From: Pseudoselenomonas ruminantium
GTDB lineage: Bacteria; Bacillota; Negativicutes; Selenomonadales; Selenomonadaceae
Direction: 5' to 3'
DNA length: 37,124 nucleotides
Assembly: GCF_900104055.1 (NCBI RefSeq)
Contig: NZ_FNJQ01000030.1
Span: 1-37,124 of the forward strand
In this document: positions 1 to 8,962 of the stretch, one piece after another
Numbering within the stretch: the first letter of the stretch is position 1
How the letters are laid out: the number at the start of each line of letters is the position of its first letter
The notes under the pieces: generated by a model
What the model was told of the DNA's origin: nothing
The model's database searches: none
Seen by the model: only the letters and a program-made list of their open reading frames with translations
Program-made: the position numbers and the translations under genes

Positions 1-460
1 AGGCCAACGGCGCGTCTTTCAGCGTGTTCCCCAGTGACTTTTGCAACGGGCCGGTCTTCGCTATGCTCAGACTGTCGCTCCACCAGAAAAAGCACTCCCC
101 CGTTCGCCCCCAGACACGGATTTAGCTATCGGCACAAACTCGCTTCTCCCGTAACAAGCACATCGATGTACTTGCGGCTTACAGCCGAGACTTAGCCATT
201 TGACACAGATATACCTTTGGGTGGAGGCGGGGATGCTTATTCGCCGACGGAACGACTGCCTGAACGAAGTGAAGGCTGGCCCGCAAACCGTTGTTACTGG
301 AAACTGAGCTGAACATACGCGCCGCCGGCCTGCCCGGCGCAGGTAACTAAAACAGTACACACTATTGCTGGCGGGTCATTTAGTGAAGTGGCGAAGAAGT
401 ATCCCCACCTCCGCCCCACTACGCTGTAACAGATTTAGATTAAGCTCGCACTGGCAAACT
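1..460. other. Unassigned hairpin-rich non-coding region
   Basis: I find no convincing gene here. The stretch is rich in inverted repeats: a long pair at 220-245 and 390-417 (GGCGGGGATGCTT against a GGTGGGGATACTT-like complement), a hairpin at 155-174 (CAAGCACAT / ATGTACTTG) and one at 319-340 (GCGCCG / CGGCGC). This suggests a structured RNA or the decayed end of a mobile element. I compared it by eye with tmRNA, RNase P RNA, SRP RNA and 6S RNA hallmarks and found no match. A 97-codon minus-strand frame across it is rich in Arg, Ser and Cys, has no recognisable domain, and is probably spurious. The region is cut by the window edge. Confidence 0.4.
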
Positions 461-472
461 GCAATTTATACC

Positions 473-507
473 AAAAGTCCGTTGACACTTTCCGTCAGCG
501 GACTTTT
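473..507 (-). terminator. Rho-independent terminator after uppP
   Basis: A 14-bp stem (AAAAGTCCG core, one G-U pair) with a 7-nt loop is flanked by A-run and T-run on opposite sides, so it can work in both directions. It closes the long minus-strand operon ending in uppP. Confidence 0.85.
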
Positions 508-538
508 GCTGTTAAAGGAATATTTCCATCCCCATTTT

Positions 539-1390
539 TTAATGATTATCCGCCGTCGGATCGCCAATCAGGAACAGATAGGCAATCACCACGATACCCA
601 GCACGATGCGATACCAACCAAAGGCCTTGAAGTCATTGGTCTTGATATAGCTCAGCAGGAACTTGATGGATATAATGGACACGATGAAAGCCGTGACCAT
701 CCCCACCACCATGATGACGATTTCTGCTCCCGTATAGTGCAGGCCGAATTTCACCATCTTCAGCAGGCTCGCGCCGAACATGACCGGAATCGCGAGGAAG
801 AAGGTGAACTCTGCCGCCACGATACGGCTCGTGCCAAACAAGATGCCGCCGATGATAGTTGCCCCGGAACGGCTCGTGCCCGGCACCAGCGACAGCACCT
901 GAAACATGCCGATGATGAAGGCCGTGCGATAGTCCAGACGCGCCAGGTCATTGATGCGCGGGCGGCGGTGCCTGTTATAGTTCTCGATCCAGATAAACAT
1001 GGCACCATAGAAGATCAACGTAGCCGCCACTACCGGCGCCGTCATGAAATGCTCTTCCATATAGTCGTTAAATGCCAGACCGATTACCGCTGCCGGAATG
1101 CAGGCGATGATAACCTTCCACCAAAGACTGAACGTATCCCGCTTTTCCTGCCTGGTCTTCCAATCCGACCATGGGTTGAGTTTTTCAAAATTCAATGCCA
1201 CCACGGCGAGGATGGCGCCCAGCTGGATAACCACCAGGAACATATCCATGAAATCCTTGCTGACATCCAGCTTGATAAACTCATCTACCAGGATCATATG
1301 GCCGGTACTCGATACCGGCAGCCACTCTGTCAGACCTTCCACAATACCGAGAACTACTACCTTCAGCAGTTCTACAATGCTTAAATCCAC
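539..1390 (-). CDS. uppP: Undecaprenyl-diphosphatase UppP/BacA
   Basis: Integral membrane phosphatase that converts undecaprenyl diphosphate to undecaprenyl phosphate, recycling the lipid carrier for peptidoglycan and other envelope polymers; overexpression in other bacteria gives bacitracin resistance. The two family signatures are present: [14 protein letters not shown] (residues 18-31) and PGTSRSG (170-176), which together form the active site. Several hydrophobic segments fit the family's multi-pass fold, and 283 residues is a normal length. I chose the GTG at 1390 because a GAGGGAG ribosome binding site lies 8 nt upstream; a GTG seven codons earlier lacks one. It is the last gene of the operon, 4 bp after the GIY-YIG gene. 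Confidence 0.93.
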   Translation of the reverse strand: MDLSIVELLKVVVLGIVEGLTEWLPVSSTGHMILVDEFIKLDVSKDFMDMFLVVIQLGAILAVVALNFEKLNPWSDWKTRQEKRDTFSLWWKVIIACIPAAVIGLAFNDYMEEHFMTAPVVAATLIFYGAMFIWIENYNRHRRPRINDLARLDYRTAFIIGMFQVLSLVPGTSRSGATIIGGILFGTSRIVAAEFTFFLAIPVMFGASLLKMVKFGLHYTGAEIVIMVVGMVTAFIVSIISIKFLLSYIKTNDFKAFGWYRIVLGIVVIAYLFLIGDPTADNH

Positions 1391-1394
1391 CGTA

Positions 1395-1658
1395 CTACTC
1401 CCTCTCGTCACTTATTAATTTCTGTTTCTGCGCATGGGTAAGCTGCTTGATATGCCATTCCCGGCTCTGCGCTTCCCGTTTGTCCGCAAAGGTTTCAAAA
1501 TAGACAAGACGCACAGGCAGGCGCGAGCGGGTGTATTTCCCGCCGCGCCCTGCATTGTGCGTCCTGACACGCTTTTCCAGATCGTTCGTCCAACCTGTAT
1601 AAAAGCTGCCGTCACTACATTCCAGTATATAGGTGTAGTTCTCGCTATTACTCAGCAT
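1395..1658 (-). CDS. GIY-YIG nuclease superfamily protein (UPF0213/YhbQ-like)
   Basis: An 87-residue single-domain GIY-YIG protein. The first strand pair reads [17 protein letters not shown], the usual T-Y-I ... Y-T-G-W-T version of the motif, followed by the conserved Arg-rich helix (LEKRVRTHN) and [13 protein letters not shown]. Proteins of this size are common single-domain members whose role is poorly defined; structure-specific DNA cleavage is assumed from the fold. The start codon overlaps the end of the cyclophilin gene by 11 bp, so translation is probably coupled. Confidence 0.85.
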   Translation of the reverse strand: MLSNSENYTYILECSDGSFYTGWTNDLEKRVRTHNAGRGGKYTRSRLPVRLVYFETFADKREAQSREWHIKQLTHAQKQKLISDERE

Positions 1659-2214
1659 CTTTGATGGTAACTTTGTTCATGACCACCGTCTCCAGCGGAC
1701 GATCTGCAAAATCCGTCTCGCTATGGCCGATGGTGCGGACAACGTCCATGCCCTTCACAACCTTGCCGAAAATGGTATGCTTACCGTTGAGCCAGGGAGT
1801 CTTGTCCAGCGTGATGAAGAACTGGCTGCCACCCGTATGCGGCATGCCCGTGTTGGCCATAGCCAGGATGCCTTCACCCGTGAATCTCAGGTCATCGAGG
1901 AATTCATCTTCGATGGTGTAGCCCGGGCCGCCCATGCCCGTACCATCCGGATCGCCGCCCTGGATCATGAAGCCGTCAATCACGCGATGGAAAATCACGC
2001 CATTGTAGAAGCCCTTTTCCGTCAGGTCGATGAAGTTCTTCGTCGTAATCGGCGTCTTATCCTCGAACAGTTCAATTTCAAAAGTACCCTTGTTGGTTTC
2101 AAATACAGCAATGCGATTAGCCACTTTTTTGCCTCCATTATCCTTGCCGCCAGCGATGCAGCCAGCTGTAAGAGCCGTCAATACCACCAGCATCATAATC
2201 AATATCTTTTTCAT
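1648..2214 (-). CDS. Cyclophilin-type peptidyl-prolyl isomerase, lipoprotein
   Basis: Catalyses cis-trans isomerisation of Xaa-Pro bonds. The N-terminus is a lipoprotein signal: two lysines, a hydrophobic core and the lipobox LTAGC, so the protein is probably anchored to an envelope membrane and helps fold exported proteins. The cyclophilin core follows, with FHRVIDGFMIQGGD (catalytic Arg and Phe/Gln positions) and GSQFFIT. The start at 2214 gives the expected MKK signal start and has a GGGGAAAGGAA site upstream; an in-frame start nine codons earlier would spoil the signal peptide. Mature size is the normal single-domain length (about 170 residues). Confidence 0.92.
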   Translation of the reverse strand: MKKILIMMLVVLTALTAGCIAGGKDNGGKKVANRIAVFETNKGTFEIELFEDKTPITTKNFIDLTEKGFYNGVIFHRVIDGFMIQGGDPDGTGMGGPGYTIEDEFLDDLRFTGEGILAMANTGMPHTGGSQFFITLDKTPWLNGKHTIFGKVVKGMDVVRTIGHSETDFADRPLETVVMNKVTIKDAE

Positions 2215-2248
2215 TGTACAAAATTCCTTTCCCCATTGCAACCATTAG

Positions 2249-3160
2249 TTAGTCTTTTTTGAGTACCCATTCCTTATAGACAATGGCACCCTCTGCCGCC
2301 GAATCTGCGCCCAGATACCCCAGGATGATATTGCTGACAAACTGATTGGGCAGCGTCTTGAAAACCACTTTGGCCCGGAAAGGATGGTCCAAAATGCAGG
2401 CCGCACGATGTTCCAACCGGCGCAGGTCCGGCATGATGGGTTCGGTCAGATCCTTCTTGCTGACGACTGCAAAACCTGTTTTGGCAAAGAAATCCTCCCA
2501 CTCCGCCACAGACTCAATCAGTGCAGCCGCACCGCCTTTAGATATCAGCGAAACAGCCAGCTGATTTTCCCGGTCGTAACTTTCATAGGCATTTTTCAGC
2601 GCATAGTCAAAGACCACGAAAATCCCGCCCGGCTTCAGCACACGCTTGATTTCTGCAAAAACCTTCAGCTTATCCGAGCAATGCACCAGCGTTTCAATCG
2701 CGTAAATCACATCAAAGGTGTTATCCGCAAACTGCGGCATTTGCGTATAATCCTGCTTGGTGATGGTCAGATTCGGCAGTTCCTCGGCCATCTTCCCCGG
2801 GAAAAGGTCCAGGCCATCAAAAGTTACGTCCGGGAATTTCTTCGCCAAATGCAGGATATTCGCTCCCTGCCCGGAACCTAATTCCAACACCCGGTCCCCG
2901 GACTTGATGAACTGTGCAGCCACATCCGGCTGATAGCTGGCATCTTCCGGCGAGAAAGTCTTGCCATCCTTTGATACATGGAAATGCATGAACCCCGCTT
3001 TGGAATGTACCCGGCGATAAGCCGCATGATTGGTCTTATAATAGGATTCAATATCCTTGGGATCATTCTTGTCTCCATTGATAAATTTCTCCAGATCCAA
3101 AAACTTTTCCATATGCTGGATTTTTTCCGCAATAGTTGCCGGTGTAGTGTTCTGACTCAT
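2249..3160 (-). CDS. Class I SAM-dependent methyltransferase
   Basis: A 303-residue methyltransferase of unknown substrate. Motif I is VLELGSGQGA (residues 91-100), followed by the acidic ribose-binding position in FDGLDLFPG and the post-motif FAEIKRVLKPGGIFVVFDYA, the layout of UbiE/sterol-methyltransferase-like enzymes. About 85 residues precede the fold and about 70 follow it, perhaps a substrate lid. It lies between yitT (21 bp upstream) and the cyclophilin gene (34 bp downstream) in the same operon, which does not reveal the substrate. Confidence 0.85.
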   Translation of the reverse strand: MSQNTTPATIAEKIQHMEKFLDLEKFINGDKNDPKDIESYYKTNHAAYRRVHSKAGFMHFHVSKDGKTFSPEDASYQPDVAAQFIKSGDRVLELGSGQGANILHLAKKFPDVTFDGLDLFPGKMAEELPNLTITKQDYTQMPQFADNTFDVIYAIETLVHCSDKLKVFAEIKRVLKPGGIFVVFDYALKNAYESYDRENQLAVSLISKGGAAALIESVAEWEDFFAKTGFAVVSKKDLTEPIMPDLRRLEHRAACILDHPFRAKVVFKTLPNQFVSNIILGYLGADSAAEGAIVYKEWVLKKD

Positions 3161-3181
3161 ATTTTCTCCCCTTATTCAAAT

Positions 3182-4081
3182 CTACCGTCCATTTGTGTTA
3201 TAACGATGCACGATTGCCCCAGTTTTTACTCCCGGTGAACTGAACCCATGACCCATGACCTCATTTGCTGACATGATGATCACAAAGGCGTCCGGATCGA
3301 TAGCGTTGATGATCATCTTCATCTTGGCCACCTGCGTAAGCGTCACCACCACGAACACCACATTGCGCTCGCGGCGGGTGAAAGCCCCCTGTCCATGCAG
3401 GAAGGTAACGCCGCGCCCCACTTCCATGATGCCCTCGGCGATGGCCTCGGCCTGATTGGACACGATCAGGAGCGCCTTGCGGCTGTTGAAGCCGGCAATG
3501 ACCTTATCCGTCACCATGGCGTTCATGAACATGCAGATCAGCGTGAACATTGCCGGTGCCACGCCGAACATAAACGCCGCCGCCAGCATCACGAGACAAT
3601 TGAAGCCAAAGATCACACCGCCCATATTGAAGGAATAGAACTTCTTGGCAATGGCACCGACGATATCGAAACCGCCGGTGCTGCCGTTCATGCGGAACAC
3701 GATACCATAGCCAATGCCATTGAACACGCCGCCGAAAATCGCCGCCAGCATATAATCATTGACCGGCGCAAAGGCGTTGAGCGGCTTGGTGAAATCCAGG
3801 CAGAACGAAAAGATTGCCGTACCAATGACCACATCGCAGGTATAGCCCTTGCCCAACAGCCGCCAGGCCGCCCACAACAGCGGAATATTATAGGCAAAAG
3901 TCTGGGCACCGATGGGCAGATGCGTCAGATAGTAGACAATCATGGCAATACCTGTGGCACCACCAGTCAAAAGATGCGATGGCACCAAGAAGAGGTTGAT
4001 GGAACAGCTGGCGATCAGACAGCCCAGCGTAATGCCTGCATAACGCAGCAGGCGATGTTCTAACAGCCTGAGCTGAATCAT
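3182..4081 (-). CDS. YitT family membrane protein (YitT + DUF2179)
   Basis: A 299-residue protein with five or six hydrophobic segments in the first 200 residues (YitT/DUF161 domain, with the typical VPSHLLTGGATGIA and MNGSTGGFDI motifs), then a soluble DUF2179 domain (about residues 210-290, including GRGVTFLHGQGAFT and INAIDPDAFVII). The family is widespread in Firmicutes and annotated as a membrane protein or possible transporter of unknown substrate. The ATG overlaps the stop of the preceding hypothetical gene (ATGA), which supports this start. Confidence 0.88.
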   Translation of the reverse strand: MIQLRLLEHRLLRYAGITLGCLIASCSINLFLVPSHLLTGGATGIAMIVYYLTHLPIGAQTFAYNIPLLWAAWRLLGKGYTCDVVIGTAIFSFCLDFTKPLNAFAPVNDYMLAAIFGGVFNGIGYGIVFRMNGSTGGFDIVGAIAKKFYSFNMGGVIFGFNCLVMLAAAFMFGVAPAMFTLICMFMNAMVTDKVIAGFNSRKALLIVSNQAEAIAEGIMEVGRGVTFLHGQGAFTRRERNVVFVVVTLTQVAKMKMIINAIDPDAFVIIMSANEVMGHGFSSPGVKTGAIVHRYNTNGR

Positions 4082-4713
4082 CTGCCCAATCCCTCCAAGC
4101 GCACCGTATCCTCCTGCGGCAGGGAGGACATATCGATATTCATAAGGCTCGCATCATCACTATCCACTTCCCGCAGCATGGGTTCGCCTTCCTCCTGCAT
4201 CATCGACCGCTCTGCTTCCGTCAAGGGCAGATTGGTGATCCGCAGTTCCAGCAGATGCCCGTCCTCGGGATCGATCTTCAGCAGCAGATGCTGATGCGGA
4301 TGATTTTCCCGCTCATAGATCAGATAGTACGCACCATCCAGAAACTGCCGCTGTTTCTTACCATAGGTTTTCTCCAGCCAAAACTTGGTAGCGCCCTGCC
4401 GCACATTATTGCGGGCTATATACTTCTCACTATCGACCGTGAAATCGACCACTCTGCCCGTAGCCACAGCTACGCTGGCTTCCGACCGGTCCTGGTACAC
4501 ATAGGTCCTGACTTTTACGCCCTGCTTGATGGCAATCTTATCGTACATGGGTTCGCCCCATTTGCTCTGCAGGACACTCTCGCTATCCCCGAGCAGCACA
4601 CCCTTGCAGGAAAAATCCTCGTCCACTATTTTCCCTGCCGCCAGACAAACCGAGCTCAGCAGGACTGCAAACAACAGCGACAATGCCAGCAGGCAGCTTG
4701 CTTTCCTTACCAT
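4078..4713 (-). CDS. Secreted hypothetical protein
   Basis: 211 residues with a clear Sec signal peptide (MVRKASCLLALSLLFAVLL then a likely cut after CLA-A). The mature part begins with a segment of the kind GVLLGDSESVLQSKWGEP, resembling small beta-rich secreted domains that compare a protein to a reference signal (SmpA/BamE-like or DUF4309-like in general shape), but I cannot assign a family. The last 40 residues are acidic and probably disordered. The start overlaps the aminopeptidase stop by 7 bp and the end overlaps yitT by 4 bp, so it is a true member of the operon. Confidence 0.8.
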   Translation of the reverse strand: MVRKASCLLALSLLFAVLLSSVCLAAGKIVDEDFSCKGVLLGDSESVLQSKWGEPMYDKIAIKQGVKVRTYVYQDRSEASVAVATGRVVDFTVDSEKYIARNNVRQGATKFWLEKTYGKKQRQFLDGAYYLIYERENHPHQHLLLKIDPEDGHLLELRITNLPLTEAERSMMQEEGEPMLREVDSDDASLMNIDMSSLPQEDTVRLEGLGR

Positions 4714-5948
4714 AAGTTCCTCCCGAAATTACCCTGCTCAAAGATCTTGATTTCCCGGCCATCTGCCGTAGTCCCGATGATCTCCAGATCCCGGGTACCT
4801 ACCATAAAGTCCTCATGCACCAGAGAATCATTGACACCATGCTGCAGGAGCGTCACGCTGTCCATATGCTCACCGCCCTTGATGCAGGTCGGGTAAGCCT
4901 TACCCAAGGCCAGATGGCAGGAGGCATTTTCATCAAACAGCGTATTATAGAATAGTATCCCGCTCTGGGAAATCGGTGAATCAAAGGGCACCAGGGCAAC
5001 TTCACCCAGATAACTTGCACCTTCATCCGTTTCCAGCAGTCCCTTGAGGATTTCTTCGCCCTTTTCCGCGCTATAGGCTGTAACCTTGCCATCTTTAAAA
5101 GTCAGCTTGAAGCCTTCAATCAGATTGCCGTTGTAGTTCAGCGGCTTGGAGGCCACCACAGTGCCGTTCACACCATCCCGCTTCGGCAGGGAGAATACCT
5201 CTTCCGTCGGCATATTGGCCACAAAGACCGTGCCCAGTTCCGACTTTTCCGCACCACCTGACCAAATATGCCCCGCCGGCAGTTCAATGGTCAGATCCGT
5301 GCCGATGGAATTCTTATAATGGAGCTTGACGAATTCCTGCTCATTCAGAAAGTTGGCTGCCTTCTGCAGGAATTCCGTATGCTGGCGCCACTGCGCCACG
5401 GTATCCACATCTTCCCCAATGCGCACAGTCTGGAAGATGGCCTGCCAAAGCTTTTCGACGGCAGCTTCTTCCGTGTCTTCCGGGAAAACCTTCGTGGCCC
5501 AGCCCTTGGTCGGCACGGACACCACGCACCAGGTGTTCCTGTTGCTCATCAGCCGTTCCCGATATTCCAGGAGCGCTGCGCCGGCCGCCTGATTGGCCAG
5601 CTTGAGTTTTTCCGGATCGATATCGCTGAAGATCTGCGGATCACGGGCCGCGATGGACACAAACGCCGCGCCCTGCTCTGCATAGCCCTGGCAGAACTTC
5701 ACGCGCCATTCCGGAAATTCCGTGAAGAGTTCCTTGCTGCCATGTTCAAACCGGATATGCGCCGATTGTTCATCCCCCCAGCTCATGACCACGTCATGAG
5801 CGCCGGCTGCAAACGCCGCCTTGCTGATTTCCCGGGCAAACTCTGCACATTCAATCGGCGTATTGATGACCAGTATCTGATCCCTCTGGATATTGACACC
5901 GACCTTTACCACTAACTCTGCATATTTTTTCAATAATTCCTGCTGCAT
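4707..5948 (-). CDS. M29-family aminopeptidase (AmpS/PepS type)
   Basis: Cytoplasmic metallo-aminopeptidase of family M29, which removes N-terminal residues from peptides using two metal ions. The 413-residue length is typical. Metal-ligand segments expected of the family are visible: NMPTEEVFSLP, ASYLGEVALV, NASCHLALGKAYP and NDSLVHEDFMVGT. I set the start at the ATG at 5948, which overlaps the dtd stop in the sequence TGATG; an upstream in-frame start would extend eight residues into dtd. The final coding bases overlap the next gene. Confidence 0.93.
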   Translation of the reverse strand: MQQELLKKYAELVVKVGVNIQRDQILVINTPIECAEFAREISKAAFAAGAHDVVMSWGDEQSAHIRFEHGSKELFTEFPEWRVKFCQGYAEQGAAFVSIAARDPQIFSDIDPEKLKLANQAAGAALLEYRERLMSNRNTWCVVSVPTKGWATKVFPEDTEEAAVEKLWQAIFQTVRIGEDVDTVAQWRQHTEFLQKAANFLNEQEFVKLHYKNSIGTDLTIELPAGHIWSGGAEKSELGTVFVANMPTEEVFSLPKRDGVNGTVVASKPLNYNGNLIEGFKLTFKDGKVTAYSAEKGEEILKGLLETDEGASYLGEVALVPFDSPISQSGILFYNTLFDENASCHLALGKAYPTCIKGGEHMDSVTLLQHGVNDSLVHEDFMVGTRDLEIIGTTADGREIKIFEQGNFGRNLW

Positions 5949-6391
5949 CACAATGCCTCCGTATCGAAACAAAGGGTAACCGGCCCATCATTGACCGATT
6001 CCACCTGCATATCTGCGCCAAACTCACCATGCTCCACAGTCACGCCCAAATCCCGCAAATCCTGCATAAAGACTTCATAGAGTTCATTGGCCATCGCCGG
6101 CGGCGCCGCATGGCTGAACCCGGGACGGCGTTTCTTGAGGTCAGCATAAAGCGTGAACTGGGAAATCACCAGCATCCTGCCGCCAACCTGACTGAGGCTC
6201 AGATTCATCTTGCCGGCCTCATCTGAGAAAACCCTGACATTATATATCTTCTCCGCCAACTTCTGCGCTGACTCTGCCGTATCTTCCGGCCCCACACCCA
6301 AGAGCACCAGAAAGCCCTGGTCAATGGCACCATTCACCTTATCATCGATCACTACACTAGCAGACTTAACCCGCGTAACTACCGCTCGCAC
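5948..6391 (-). CDS. dtd: D-aminoacyl-tRNA deacylase
   Basis: Hydrolyses D-aminoacyl-tRNAs (and Gly-tRNAAla), a quality-control step that keeps D-amino acids out of translation. Both active-site motifs are present: SQFTLYAD (77-84, catalytic region) and the NDGPVT version of the Gly-cisPro motif (134-139). The usual family start MRAVVQRVKSASV aligns with a GTG at 6391, giving 147 residues, the normal length, with an AAAGGGGG ribosome binding site 10 nt upstream. A longer reading from 6442 would add 17 residues unlike the family. Confidence 0.95.
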   Translation of the reverse strand: MRAVVTRVKSASVVIDDKVNGAIDQGFLVLLGVGPEDTAESAQKLAEKIYNVRVFSDEAGKMNLSLSQVGGRMLVISQFTLYADLKKRRPGFSHAAPPAMANELYEVFMQDLRDLGVTVEHGEFGADMQVESVNDGPVTLCFDTEAL

Positions 6392-6461
6392 CGGCAGACC
6401 GCCCCCTTTCAACTTTGTAATCATACCATAATTCACCAGCAAAATCCATATGACAACGCCG

Positions 6462-6488
6462 ATTATACAAAGCAGCCATGCTGACCAA
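6462..6488 (-). promoter_or_regulatory. Possible promoter before dtd
   Basis: On the minus strand a perfect TATAAT (6462-6467) follows a TTGGTC-like box (6483-6488) with a short 15-bp spacer, in the 138-bp gap between truA and dtd. It could start a dtd-to-uppP transcript. The -35 match and spacing are poor, so this is tentative. Confidence 0.35.
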
Positions 6489-6529
6489 TCGCAGTGGATT
6501 CATCAACATGGCAGTATTTCCTGTATTTA

Positions 6530-7306
6530 TTAATACTCAACGCGATATAAGTACAAACCACAGGCCGGAGCCGTAGCGCTGGCCTGATGACGGTCAAGGC
6601 TGGCAAAGATTTCAGCAAAGCGCTCCAGGCTTATGCGCCCCAAACCAACATTCGCCACCGTGCCAATGATATTCCTTACCATATGGTAAAGGAATCCGTT
6701 GCCATAGATGGTGAACTCCAGCAGATTGCCCGGCTTTTCCTCAACTTTGGCCTCATAGATGGTACGCACGGGACTCATGGGCGCGCCGCCCGCAGCCCGG
6801 AAGGCGCTGAAATCATGTGTCCCTTCCAGCATAGCCAATGCCTGCTGCATCAGGTTAATGTCCAAGGGGCGGCGTTCATACCAGGCATAACGTGCCGTCA
6901 AGGGATTGGGCGTTGCCCCCTGCTGGATGCGGTAGATATAGGTCTTGGCCTTGGCGCTATGGCGGGCACTGAAGTCAAAATCTGCCTCCCAGGCCTCTTT
7001 GACCACGATATCATCCGGCAGCAGGCTGTTCGCCGCCATGGGCACCTTGTCGATTGGAATGCTCCCATTGGTGAAGAAATTCACCACCTGCCCATAGGCA
7101 TGGACACCGGCATCGGTGCGCCCCGAAGCCGCCAATTCAATGGTATCGCCAAAAATGACAGCCAGCTTCCGCTCCAGCACATTCTGCACGGCTGTCACCG
7201 GCGGGCTTTGCCGCTGGAAGCCATGGTAAGCTGTGCCGTCATAGGCCACCTTCAGGGCAATATTGCGCCTGCGCGCCTTCATTTCCTCTTTATGTTCCGT
7301 TTTCAT
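6530..7306 (-). CDS. truA: tRNA pseudouridine(38-40) synthase TruA
   Basis: Makes pseudouridine at positions 38-40 in the anticodon arm of many tRNAs. The family start NIALKVAYDGTAYHGFQRQ and the catalytic segment ASGRTDAGVHAYGQVVNF (catalytic Asp in GRTDAGVHA) are clear, as is the late FLYHMVRNIIGT motif. The ATG at 7306 overlaps the ecfT stop in an ATGA, giving 258 residues; a second ATG eight codons in is also possible. Order ecfA1-ecfA2-ecfT-truA is the classic Firmicute arrangement. Confidence 0.95.
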   Translation of the reverse strand: MKTEHKEEMKARRRNIALKVAYDGTAYHGFQRQSPPVTAVQNVLERKLAVIFGDTIELAASGRTDAGVHAYGQVVNFFTNGSIPIDKVPMAANSLLPDDIVVKEAWEADFDFSARHSAKAKTYIYRIQQGATPNPLTARYAWYERRPLDINLMQQALAMLEGTHDFSAFRAAGGAPMSPVRTIYEAKVEEKPGNLLEFTIYGNGFLYHMVRNIIGTVANVGLGRISLERFAEIFASLDRHQASATAPACGLYLYRVEY

Positions 7307-8100
7307 CGATAGAAACTTACTCCTAATCCCATGCTGAGCAGGGCAAAGATACACATGGCGATATAGTCCAGCCTTGCCAGCTTCATTTCCTTCATGCGCG
7401 TGCGCCCGGCACCGCCCCGATAACATCTGGCCTCCATCGCCATGGCCAGGTCATCTGCCCGCCGGAAGGCCGACAGGAACAGCGGCACTAAGATGGGCAC
7501 CATATTCTTGAGCCGCGCGAGTACGCTGCCCGTCACGAAATCCGCCCCACGCGACTGCTGGGCCTTCATGATCTTATCCGTCTCGCTGATCAGCGTGGGG
7601 ATAAAGCGCAGAGCAATGGTCATCATCATGGCCAGCTCATGGGCAGGCAGGCCCACCTTCTTGAACGGCGAGAGCAGGCTCTCCAGCGCATCGGTGAGTT
7701 TCAGCGGACTCGTGGTAAAGGTCAGCAGTGTGCTCAGGATGATCAGGAGCATCAGCCGCACGCTGATGAGTGTCCCCTGCTCCACGCCCTCCTGCGTGAT
7801 TGCAAACTGCCAGACACGGCAGAGCTCCCTGCCCGGATGGCTGAACAGATGCAGTACGAAGGTGAAGATGATGATCCACCACAAAGGCTTCAACGAACGC
7901 AATACCATGCGCAGGGGCACGCCCGAACACAGGATCAGCAAAAAGGTCAACACGATCAGAGCGCCATAGACCGGTGCACTGGTAAAGACAAACACCTCAA
8001 TCAGCAGGATGAGCAGCAACAATATCTTCACGCGGGCATCCATCCGGTGCAAAAAGGAATCCCCCGGGAAATACTGGCCAATCATAATATTATTTAACAT
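7303..8100 (-). CDS. ecfT: ECF transporter transmembrane subunit EcfT
   Basis: Membrane scaffold of a group II energy-coupling factor importer, joining the two ATPases to exchangeable substrate-binding S components for vitamins or metals. About 265 residues with four to six hydrophobic helices, and the two coupling-helix signatures as SRG (in QQSRGAD) and ARC (in EARCYRG). The ATG at 8100 opens MLNNIMIGQYFPGDS, a typical EcfT start (xGxYxPGxS). It overlaps ecfA2 by 11 bp and truA by 4 bp. No S component lies in the window, so the substrate cannot be told. Confidence 0.95.
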   Translation of the reverse strand: MLNNIMIGQYFPGDSFLHRMDARVKILLLLILLIEVFVFTSAPVYGALIVLTFLLILCSGVPLRMVLRSLKPLWWIIIFTFVLHLFSHPGRELCRVWQFAITQEGVEQGTLISVRLMLLIILSTLLTFTTSPLKLTDALESLLSPFKKVGLPAHELAMMMTIALRFIPTLISETDKIMKAQQSRGADFVTGSVLARLKNMVPILVPLFLSAFRRADDLAMAMEARCYRGGAGRTRMKEMKLARLDYIAMCIFALLSMGLGVSFYR

Positions 8101-8962
8101 GGATATTGAAAACCTCCCTGAGGGATCTGAGCCCCGCCTCCGGGGTGATGGCACGTGTATCCACCGGCAGGCCTGCCTGTTTCAACCGCGCTAATACCTG
8201 CATGATCTGCGGCTGTTCAAGCCCCGTTTCCTGCAGCAAACCAGCCTGCGCAAAGATTTCGGCAGGACTGGCGGCGGCCCGCAGCTTTCCGCCCTGCATC
8301 ACGAGCATCTGATCGGCCATTTTGGCGATATCTTCCATGCTATGGGACACAAAGACGATGGTCAGCTTCCCTTTTTTATGCAGGCGCTGGATTTCGGCCA
8401 TCAGCTCCTCACGCCCGCGGGGATCTAAGCCGGCCGCGGGTTCATCGAGTACCAGATACTTGGGCCGCATAGCCAGCACCCCAGCCATCGCCACGCGACG
8501 CATCTGCCCGCCGCTCAAGGCAAAAGGAGACATATCCTTGAACTTATGATAGTCCAAGCCGACCATCTCCATGGCCTGCCGCACGCGTTCCTCAATCTCG
8601 GCATCTTCGAGCCCCTGATTGCGCGGGCCGAAGGCAATATCCTGCGCGATGGTTTCCTCAAACAGCTGCGTTTCCGCATACTGAAAGACCATGCCCACCT
8701 GCTGACGGGCATGCCAGGCTTTAATCTTGCCTGCCTTATCCTTGGCATTGATATCGATGCCATCCACAATCACTTCGCCAGCAACTGGTGACAGCAGGCC
8801 ATTCAGATGCTGTACCAGCGTGGACTTGCCCGAACCTGTATGGCCTGCAATGGCCGTGAAGCTGCCCTCTTCAATAGTCAGACTAACATCATCGAGCGCA
8901 ACGCGCTCATAGGGAGTCTTGGGCATATAGATATATTTGACAGTTTTAAGTTCAATGGACAT
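8090..8962 (-). CDS. ecfA2: ECF transporter ATPase EcfA2
   Basis: ABC ATPase of the ECF module. Walker A GHTGSGKST, signature LSGGQMRR and Walker B LVLDEPAAGLDP are intact, and the C-terminal extension after the H-loop (VSHSMEDIA) is of the EcfA type. The start at 8962 (MSIELKTVKYIYMP) fits EcfA2 proteins, which begin with a short strand and a YMPKTPYE-like insert. It overlaps ecfA1 by 11 bp and is 290 residues long. Confidence 0.94.
   Translation of the reverse strand: MSIELKTVKYIYMPKTPYERVALDDVSLTIEEGSFTAIAGHTGSGKSTLVQHLNGLLSPVAGEVIVDGIDINAKDKAGKIKAWHARQQVGMVFQYAETQLFEETIAQDIAFGPRNQGLEDAEIEERVRQAMEMVGLDYHKFKDMSPFALSGGQMRRVAMAGVLAMRPKYLVLDEPAAGLDPRGREELMAEIQRLHKKGKLTIVFVSHSMEDIAKMADQMLVMQGGKLRAAASPAEIFAQAGLLQETGLEQPQIMQVLARLKQAGLPVDTRAITPEAGLRSLREVFNIHVK

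Noticed and set aside
67-360. Minus-strand frame of 97 codons at the left edge
   Set aside because: The product is rich in Arg, Ser and Cys, with no motif, and the DNA is dominated by hairpins, so it is treated as non-coding.
1-460. tmRNA, RNase P RNA, SRP RNA or 6S RNA
   Set aside because: None of the hallmark conserved segments of these RNAs was found on either strand.
365-1384. Long plus-strand reading frame of 339 codons, His- and Asp-rich
   Set aside because: It is antisense to uppP and the composition is that expected of a shadow frame; no ribosome binding site or domain is present.
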